Positions 59,126 through 64,000 of a DNA stretch of 64,000 nucleotides are shown piece after piece (within the stretch, counting starts at the first letter, position 1; each line of letters opens with the position of its first letter). The DNA is from Falsibacillus pallidus (GTDB taxonomy: Bacteria; Bacillota; Bacilli; Bacillales; DSM-25281). The notes under the pieces are model-generated. The model made no database searches. It was not told where the DNA came from and worked only from the letters and a program-made list of their open reading frames with translations. The stretch lies in contig NZ_QQAY01000002.1 in assembly GCF_003350505.1 (NCBI RefSeq), forward strand, positions 124,001 to 188,000. The letters are read 5' to 3'. Position numbers and translations under genes: made by a program.

Positions 59126-59948
59126 GGTAGAAGGAACGAATCACTTTGTGAGAGAGCGGCTTTTGGAGAAAGAAGCAGAGACTATTTGTTTCATTCATGG
59201 ACTTGGATGGACGGGTGAAATCTGGAGTTCAGCGGCGAAGTTTATGGAGGGATATCAGTTGATTGCACCGGATCTGCCGGGGCACGGTGAATCTGATCCG
59301 ACTAATGCCTATGATTATCACACATTAGCGGAGCAATTACACTCCCTTATGAAAGAGATGAAAGTGGAGCGGCCCATTTTGGTTGGAAGTTCATGGGGCG
59401 CAGGTGTAGTCGTTAAATATGCAAGTCTCTATCCTGATCATGTGGATCGAGTCGTTTTATTGGATGATGGCTACTATCCTATCGCAGAAACCCCCGGATT
59501 GAAATGGGAAATGATTGAGAATGGTGAATTTCCAGCGGAAGCATTGAAAGATCTGGATAGTTACTATGAATTTATGAAATCGGATAATCCACAATTTTGG
59601 AATCAGGAAATTGAAAAGGCTGTAAGGGATCAGATCACAGTTAAAGAGGACGGGAAAGTAGCATTTAAAGCGAAAGATGAAACGCAGTTAGCTTGTATGA
59701 AGGCTGCATGGGATTTTGATCCGTTAGCTGAAGAAAATCGATTAACCGTACCAAGCGTTCTGCTCATTGCCCATAGTTTGAATGAAGACGAAGAGAGGAG
59801 AAGGTTTAAACGGGTGAAAGCGAATGATTTTTACAAGCTGAACAATGGTTATGCTATTGAAATGGAAGAAACCGATCATTTAATCATGCTGGATAAACCT
59901 ATGGAATTAGTTAAAGTCATTAGAGATGCCTCTTCAGTGAAACTATAG
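59103..59948 (+). CDS. Alpha/beta hydrolase in the peptide operon
   Basis: A 281-residue alpha/beta hydrolase. Oxyanion region ICFIHGLGWTGEIW, then APDLPGHGES, nucleophile Ser97 (LVGSSWGAGVV), and catalytic His in EMEETDHLIMLDKP. ATG at 59103 follows AGAAGGAGG inside the protease gene (23-base overlap), so it is the third enzyme gene of the operon. It could hydrolyse an ester, thioester or amide of the peptide product as a tailoring or self-protection step. Substrate unknown. Confidence 0.78.
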   Translation: MWNCKTIKVEGTNHFVRERLLEKEAETICFIHGLGWTGEIWSSAAKFMEGYQLIAPDLPGHGESDPTNAYDYHTLAEQLHSLMKEMKVERPILVGSSWGAGVVVKYASLYPDHVDRVVLLDDGYYPIAETPGLKWEMIENGEFPAEALKDLDSYYEFMKSDNPQFWNQEIEKAVRDQITVKEDGKVAFKAKDETQLACMKAAWDFDPLAEENRLTVPSVLLIAHSLNEDEERRRFKRVKANDFYKLNNGYAIEMEETDHLIMLDKPMELVKVIRDASSVKL

Positions 59949-59973
59949 GAGAAAAGGATGAATGTTGAATGAG

Positions 59974-60013
59974 AATACCCATAATCAATTCTGAATTATG
60001 GGTATTTTGATTT
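59974..60013 (+). terminator. Terminator of the peptide operon
   Basis: AATACCCATAAT ... ATTATGGGTATT, a 12-bp stem with TTGATTTTT after it. Confidence 0.85.
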
Positions 60014-60043
60014 TTGATAACGCTTACTTAAGTTTGGTAAAAT
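60014..60043 (+). promoter_or_regulatory. pulA promoter with overlapping CcpA (cre) site
   Basis: TTGATA (60014-60019), 18-base spacer, TAAAAT (60038-60043). A cre-like TGATAACGCTTACT at 60015-60028 matches 13 of 14 positions of TGWAARCGYTWNCW and covers the -35 box, so glucose repression by CcpA is expected. Confidence 0.65.
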
Positions 60044-60074
60044 GGTAGAGAAAAGAAATAAAGGAGGAAAAAGG

Positions 60075-62978
60075 ATGGGTAATAAGTTTTTGAAATCATC
60101 AATCTCGATGATGCTGTTGTGCATCATGGTGCTTGGGGCTTTTTTAAACCCTCAAATGCAAACGCTTGCACAAGAAAGCACAACCAAAGTTATCATTCAT
60201 TATCAAGAATCTCCTGATAACCAGAAGGACTGGAATCTATGGGTCTGGCCAGAAAATGGGGACGGGTCCAGGTATGAATTTACAGGGGAAGATGCATTTG
60301 GAAAGACCGCAGAGGTGAAACTTAGCGGGATTCATCAGAAAGTGGGCTTTATTGTCCGTACGGATAGTTGGGAAAAGGATGGCGGAGACCGCTGGATCGA
60401 CACTTCAAGTGGAATAGGTGAGGTCTGGGTCAAAGCAGGTGATGAAAAGACGTACACTTCGCCGCCTGATGGAGAGTACAGGGATTTCCCAAGTTTTGAC
60501 CATGTTAAAGTCAAATTGCATTACCATCGGTACGATCAGAAGTATGATGGCTGGAATCTGTGGATGTGGAATCCGGAGCATGATGGGCAGCGCGTCAATT
60601 TTACTGGTGAAGACAGTTTCGGAAAAGTAGCAGAGCTTAATTTGGATGATGCTGACGGTATTCAAAAACTGGGATTCATTGTCCGAAAGAGTGTAGATGG
60701 CAACGATTGGTCTGCCAAAGATATCGATCATGACCGATTCATCACACGCTTCAATGAAGATGGAACTGCAGAGGTTTGGCTTGTCCAGGGACAGGAGAGT
60801 GTTTACCAGGATCCCGGTTTTGTAGACTTGAATCCGGTCATCACTCAAGCCTCAATGGACGGATTCAATCAAATAACGCTTGAAACCAATGTTCCATTTT
60901 CTTTGAAGGATTCTGCTGAAAGCATTAAGCTCGATGGAGCAGAAATCGAGAAAATCACACCATACAATGCAGAAGATGTGGATTTGCTCAATAAGGTACG
61001 TATTTTTACGAAAGAAAACCTGGATCTCTCCAAATCTTATAAAATTTCGATGGATGGGTATGGGGAAAAAGAGGTTGTACTGGGTAAAGTCATCCGCTCC
61101 AAAGAGTTTGATGACCAATTTTATTACGATGGCTGGCTCGGAAATCAGTATCAAAAAAATAAAACCGATTTTACGCTATGGGCACCGACGGCATCTGAAG
61201 CTCACCTAGTGGTTTATAAAGATACATCGTCAAATGAAGCAACGGAATTTCCGATGAAAAAAGGAAAGAAAGGCACTTGGACCGCTGGCCTTAAAGGCGA
61301 TCAGGATGGCCTTGTCTATACGTATAAAGTGAAAATCGGTGGAGCTTGGACAGAAGCCGTAGATCCATATGTACGCGCCGCGACGATTAACGGCGACCGA
61401 GGTGTGGTTGTTAATTTGGATAATACGAATCCGAAGCATTGGAACAATCATGAAGCCAAATTGCCAAACCCCGAGGATGCGATCATCTACGAAGCTCACG
61501 TGAGGGATCTATCCATTTCTCCAGACAGCGGGATTGAGCATAAAGGAAAATTTCTGGGGATGACGGATAAAAACACAAAGGGAACAGAGGGAAATGCAAC
61601 AGGTCTTTCCTATATCAAAAAGCTAGGTGTTACCCATGTTCAGTTCCTTCCGATCTTTGATTTCAATAGTGTGGACGAAACGAAGCTTGATCAGCCGCAG
61701 TACAATTGGGGCTATGATCCGAAGAACTATAATGTGCCAGAAGGGTCGTATTCAACAGATCCTGCAGATCCATATAAAAGAATCACAGAGTTGAAGTCTA
61801 TGATACAAGCCCTCCATGACAATCAGCTGCGAGTAATCATGGACGTCGTGTACAACCATGTATTCAATGCCAATCAATCCAATTTCCAAAAGCTTGTACC
61901 AGGCTATTATTTCCGGTTCAATGAGGATGGGTCGTTTGCCAACGGAACAGGTGTCGGAAATGATACCGCATCTGAACGGAAAATGATGAGGAAATTCATT
62001 GTGGATTCTGTGTCGTATTGGGCAAAGGAATACCATATGGACGGGTTCCGCTTCGATTTGATGGGAATCCATGATACAAAGACCATGAATGAAGTGCGCC
62101 ATGCATTAAATAAAATTGATCCTAGTATCATCGTTTTAGGTGAAGGATGGGATTTGAACACTCCATTGGATCCGGCTTTAAAAGCTGATCAAAAGAACGC
62201 CGAAGACATGCCGGGTGTGGCCCATTTCAATGACAGCATCCGTGATGCGATAAAAGGAAGCGTCTTTGATGATAGTGATAAAGGATTCGTCAACGGAAAA
62301 GCGGGCGTAGAGGATATCTTGAAGCAAGGGATTGAAGGCGGAATCCACTATCCTGATTCTATGGCGACTTACCGTGATCCGGAACAGGTGATCAATTATG
62401 CAGAAGCCCATGACAATCTGACTCTATGGGACAAGCTGCAGCTGACAAACCCTGAATCAGATACGGAAACATTGAAGCAAATGCATAAATTAGCCTCTTC
62501 CATTCTATTGACCTCTGAAGGCATTCCATTTATTCAAGCCGGCCAGGAGTTTATGAGGACGAAAAATGGCGACCACAACAGCTATCAATCTCCTGATTCT
62601 GTAAATCAATTGGATTGGAACAGAGCTGCGGAATTCCATTCGGAAGTGGACTATTTCAAAGGATTGATTGATCTAAGGAAGCATTATCAATCGTTCCGCA
62701 TGACGACGGCTGCGGCCATCGAGAAGAATCTGAACTTCATGGACGCACCTGATCGTGTGGTAGCATATTCACTTAATGCGAAAGCTCTCCATGATAAAGC
62801 AAAAGAAATTGTAGTAATTCATAATGCGAATGAAGAAGGGCAACTGGTGTCACTTCCACAGAATGCAGCGTGGCATCTTTTGGTGGACGGACAGCAAGCA
62901 GGGGTGAAAACCGTTAAAGTGATTCATGGTAACAAAGTAATGGTGCCGGCTTTGTCGACGTTCGTACTGAAAAGATAG
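60075..62978 (+). CDS. pulA: Secreted type I pullulanase
   Basis: A 967-residue secreted GH13 debranching enzyme. A Sec signal peptide of about 32 residues ends TLA-QES. Two pullulanase-associated CBM41-like modules follow (each with a W-LW-W motif: DWNLWVWPEN and GWNLWMWNPE), then an E-set and the GH13 barrel with the type I signature YNWGYDP. Catalytic residues: Asp661 (FRFDLMG), Glu690 (LGEGWD), Asp780 (EAHDN). It splits alpha-1,6 bonds of pullulan and branched starch outside the cell. ATG at 60075 follows AAAGGAGG. Confidence 0.95.
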   Translation: MGNKFLKSSISMMLLCIMVLGAFLNPQMQTLAQESTTKVIIHYQESPDNQKDWNLWVWPENGDGSRYEFTGEDAFGKTAEVKLSGIHQKVGFIVRTDSWEKDGGDRWIDTSSGIGEVWVKAGDEKTYTSPPDGEYRDFPSFDHVKVKLHYHRYDQKYDGWNLWMWNPEHDGQRVNFTGEDSFGKVAELNLDDADGIQKLGFIVRKSVDGNDWSAKDIDHDRFITRFNEDGTAEVWLVQGQESVYQDPGFVDLNPVITQASMDGFNQITLETNVPFSLKDSAESIKLDGAEIEKITPYNAEDVDLLNKVRIFTKENLDLSKSYKISMDGYGEKEVVLGKVIRSKEFDDQFYYDGWLGNQYQKNKTDFTLWAPTASEAHLVVYKDTSSNEATEFPMKKGKKGTWTAGLKGDQDGLVYTYKVKIGGAWTEAVDPYVRAATINGDRGVVVNLDNTNPKHWNNHEAKLPNPEDAIIYEAHVRDLSISPDSGIEHKGKFLGMTDKNTKGTEGNATGLSYIKKLGVTHVQFLPIFDFNSVDETKLDQPQYNWGYDPKNYNVPEGSYSTDPADPYKRITELKSMIQALHDNQLRVIMDVVYNHVFNANQSNFQKLVPGYYFRFNEDGSFANGTGVGNDTASERKMMRKFIVDSVSYWAKEYHMDGFRFDLMGIHDTKTMNEVRHALNKIDPSIIVLGEGWDLNTPLDPALKADQKNAEDMPGVAHFNDSIRDAIKGSVFDDSDKGFVNGKAGVEDILKQGIEGGIHYPDSMATYRDPEQVINYAEAHDNLTLWDKLQLTNPESDTETLKQMHKLASSILLTSEGIPFIQAGQEFMRTKNGDHNSYQSPDSVNQLDWNRAAEFHSEVDYFKGLIDLRKHYQSFRMTTAAAIEKNLNFMDAPDRVVAYSLNAKALHDKAKEIVVIHNANEEGQLVSLPQNAAWHLLVDGQQAGVKTVKVIHGNKVMVPALSTFVLKR

Positions 62979-63004
62979 AATTAGATTAGATAGGGGGATT
63001 TCCC

Positions 63005-63068
63005 TCGACATAATTCGCCAAAAACCGGGCGGTGCTTGTCACTTTAGTGACGCCGCGCGGTTTTTTTG
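63005..63068 (+). repeat. Dispersed ATTCGCCAAAA...GGGCGGTG...TGTCAC repeat acting as terminator
   Basis: CGACATAATTCGCCAAAAAC then CGGGCGGTGCTTGTCAC, closing with AGTGACGCCGCGCGG and seven T. The hairpin end may act as the pulA terminator. The element shares its 5' part with 56377-56418 and, inverted, with 54389-54428. Confidence 0.6.
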
Positions 63069-63152
63069 TGCATTTTTTGCTGTTTTTTATGAAAGTTATG
63101 GTAATATGAATCTATTAATAAGATACCATCTGGGTATTATGGAGGAGCAGCG

Positions 63153-63995
63153 ATGGAAAAGGAACTGAAGTTAATCGGCAAGAGGATTCTAGAGCAAAAA
63201 TATGAAATAGCGAAAAGGGTTCATCATGAACGGACATCCCATTTATCACCGGACCAATTAAAGAACTTTCCGTTAACTGAAAAGGAAATGATTGAAGTAC
63301 GCGCCAATTTTGTCACCATCTTCGGAGAAGCTCTTCAAGGGGATGCAGAATTGGAAAAAGCGTATATCGACCTCTTCAATTGGGGTGAGCAGACTGGTGA
63401 GTTTGTTTATAAACTTGGTGTTCCTTTGGATGAAGCCTTGAAAGATACAACGTATTACCGTATGTTCATCCGAGACGCCATTAAGGACGGGGTGGAGGCG
63501 CAATCCCTCTCACTTGATCAAGCATTCAAGGTGCTGGATATCATCGATCCCTTGATGGATAAAGCTGTTTACTGCTTTAGCCTTACCTACATCCATTTCT
63601 ATAAAGTCATGCTCGAATCGGCCAAGCATTCATTCTTGGAATTGTCTGTTCCAGTCGTTCCATTGACGAAGGGAATTGCCATCCTGCCGTTGATCGGCAC
63701 CATCGATACCGAGCGGGCAGCCCTCTTGATGGAAGAAACGCTGAATCATGCAAGCAGGCTCCAGCTAAGCCATTTGATTCTCGATCTATCCGGCGTTCCA
63801 ATCATTGATACGATGGTAGCGGATCAGATTTTTAAAGTGATCGATTCATTGAAGCTTTTAGGCGTTCAAGCCGTTATTACAGGTATCCGTCCTGAAATTG
63901 CCCAAACCGTGGTGCAGCTGGGGCTTGATTTTAAATCCATCATGGTCCGTTCGAACTTAAGCACGGCTATGAAAGAATTAGTCTTTGTTAAATAA
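63153..63995 (+). CDS. RsbR-type stressosome protein with C-terminal STAS domain
   Basis: A 280-residue paralog of the protein at 4334. The N-terminal half (residues 1-145) is helical, with IHFYKVMLESAKHSFLELSV linking to the STAS domain (about 165-275), which carries ILDLSGVPIIDTMVADQIFK and VITGIRPEIAQTVVQLGL. Expected role: stressosome sensor that, with RsbS, binds RsbT and tunes sigma-B. ATG follows TATGGAGGAG. The sequence ends 5 bases after the stop. Confidence 0.9.
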   Translation: MEKELKLIGKRILEQKYEIAKRVHHERTSHLSPDQLKNFPLTEKEMIEVRANFVTIFGEALQGDAELEKAYIDLFNWGEQTGEFVYKLGVPLDEALKDTTYYRMFIRDAIKDGVEAQSLSLDQAFKVLDIIDPLMDKAVYCFSLTYIHFYKVMLESAKHSFLELSVPVVPLTKGIAILPLIGTIDTERAALLMEETLNHASRLQLSHLILDLSGVPIIDTMVADQIFKVIDSLKLLGVQAVITGIRPEIAQTVVQLGLDFKSIMVRSNLSTAMKELVFVK

Positions 63996-64000
63996 TAAAT

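Overview
The window is a 64 kb piece of chromosome from a low-to-moderate GC, Gram-positive endospore-former-type bacterium of the family Bacillaceae. The evidence is the strong AGGAGG-type ribosome binding sites, the frequent TTG and GTG starts, U-tailed hairpin terminators, and a gene set typical of Bacillus relatives: YunD, RlmN, RsbR-type stressosome proteins, CsoR/CopZ/CopA, MtlA/MtlR/MtlD, the YcgR/YcgQ pair, YukJ and a secreted type I pullulanase. The species cannot be fixed from sequence reading alone. There is no rRNA, tRNA, CRISPR array, integrase or transposase.

Layout. 0-5 kb: a Clp_N-GNAT fusion, an Ntn hydrolase, UspA, a YunD-type metallophosphoesterase and the first RsbR paralog. 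5-12 kb: Nudix hydrolase, ArsR-like regulator plus MFS transporter, methyltransferase, TauE permease, and a flavin oxidoreductase/SDR pair. 12-14 kb: orphan peptide-type ABC permeases, one split by an in-frame stop. 14-22 kb: small membrane proteins and a lipoprotein, Nudix, DUF1259, a processive glycosyltransferase, RlmN, VanZ, SRPBCC and isochorismatase-like proteins. 22.6-24.2 kb: a copper-sensing locus (DUF4396 membrane protein, CsoR, CopZ). 24.2-29.2 kb: ECF-like sigma factor with its DUF4179 anti-sigma-like partner, then a large RND exporter. 29.4-40.5 kb: accessory single genes (second MurG-like enzyme, amidohydrolase, VOC, HAD enzymes, GNAT, BAAT-type acyl hydrolase, LD-carboxypeptidase, lipoproteins). 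40.5-42.3 kb: YcgQ/YcgR-type metal permease pair. 42.6-47.8 kb: mannitol operon. 48-55.4 kb: small hypotheticals, YukJ, CopA with a Met/His-rich partner, and an AraC-family regulator. 55.5-59.95 kb: a phased repeat array, a blasticidin-S-deaminase homologue and a probable RiPP operon. 60-64 kb: pullulanase and a second RsbR paralog.

The most interesting region is 56.6-59.95 kb: a 20-codon peptide gene with a strong ribosome binding site, a long attenuator-like hairpin, a ThiF/MccB-like adenylating enzyme with an N-terminal PqqD/RRE-like domain, an M50 membrane protease that also begins with a PqqD-like domain, and an alpha/beta hydrolase, ended by a terminator. It looks like an uncharacterised ribosomal-peptide (microcin C-like or pantocin-like) pathway. 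A cytosine-nucleoside deaminase lies just upstream. No exporter is present.

Copper genes at two distant loci (23.4 and 50.9 kb) share near-identical CsoR-type palindromes, so they probably form one regulon that also includes the DUF4396 gene. Several genes show decay: a HAD phosphatase with an in-frame TGA, an OppB-like permease split by TGA, and the orphan C-terminal tail of a chemotaxis receptor. At least four families of dispersed or phased intergenic repeats are visible.
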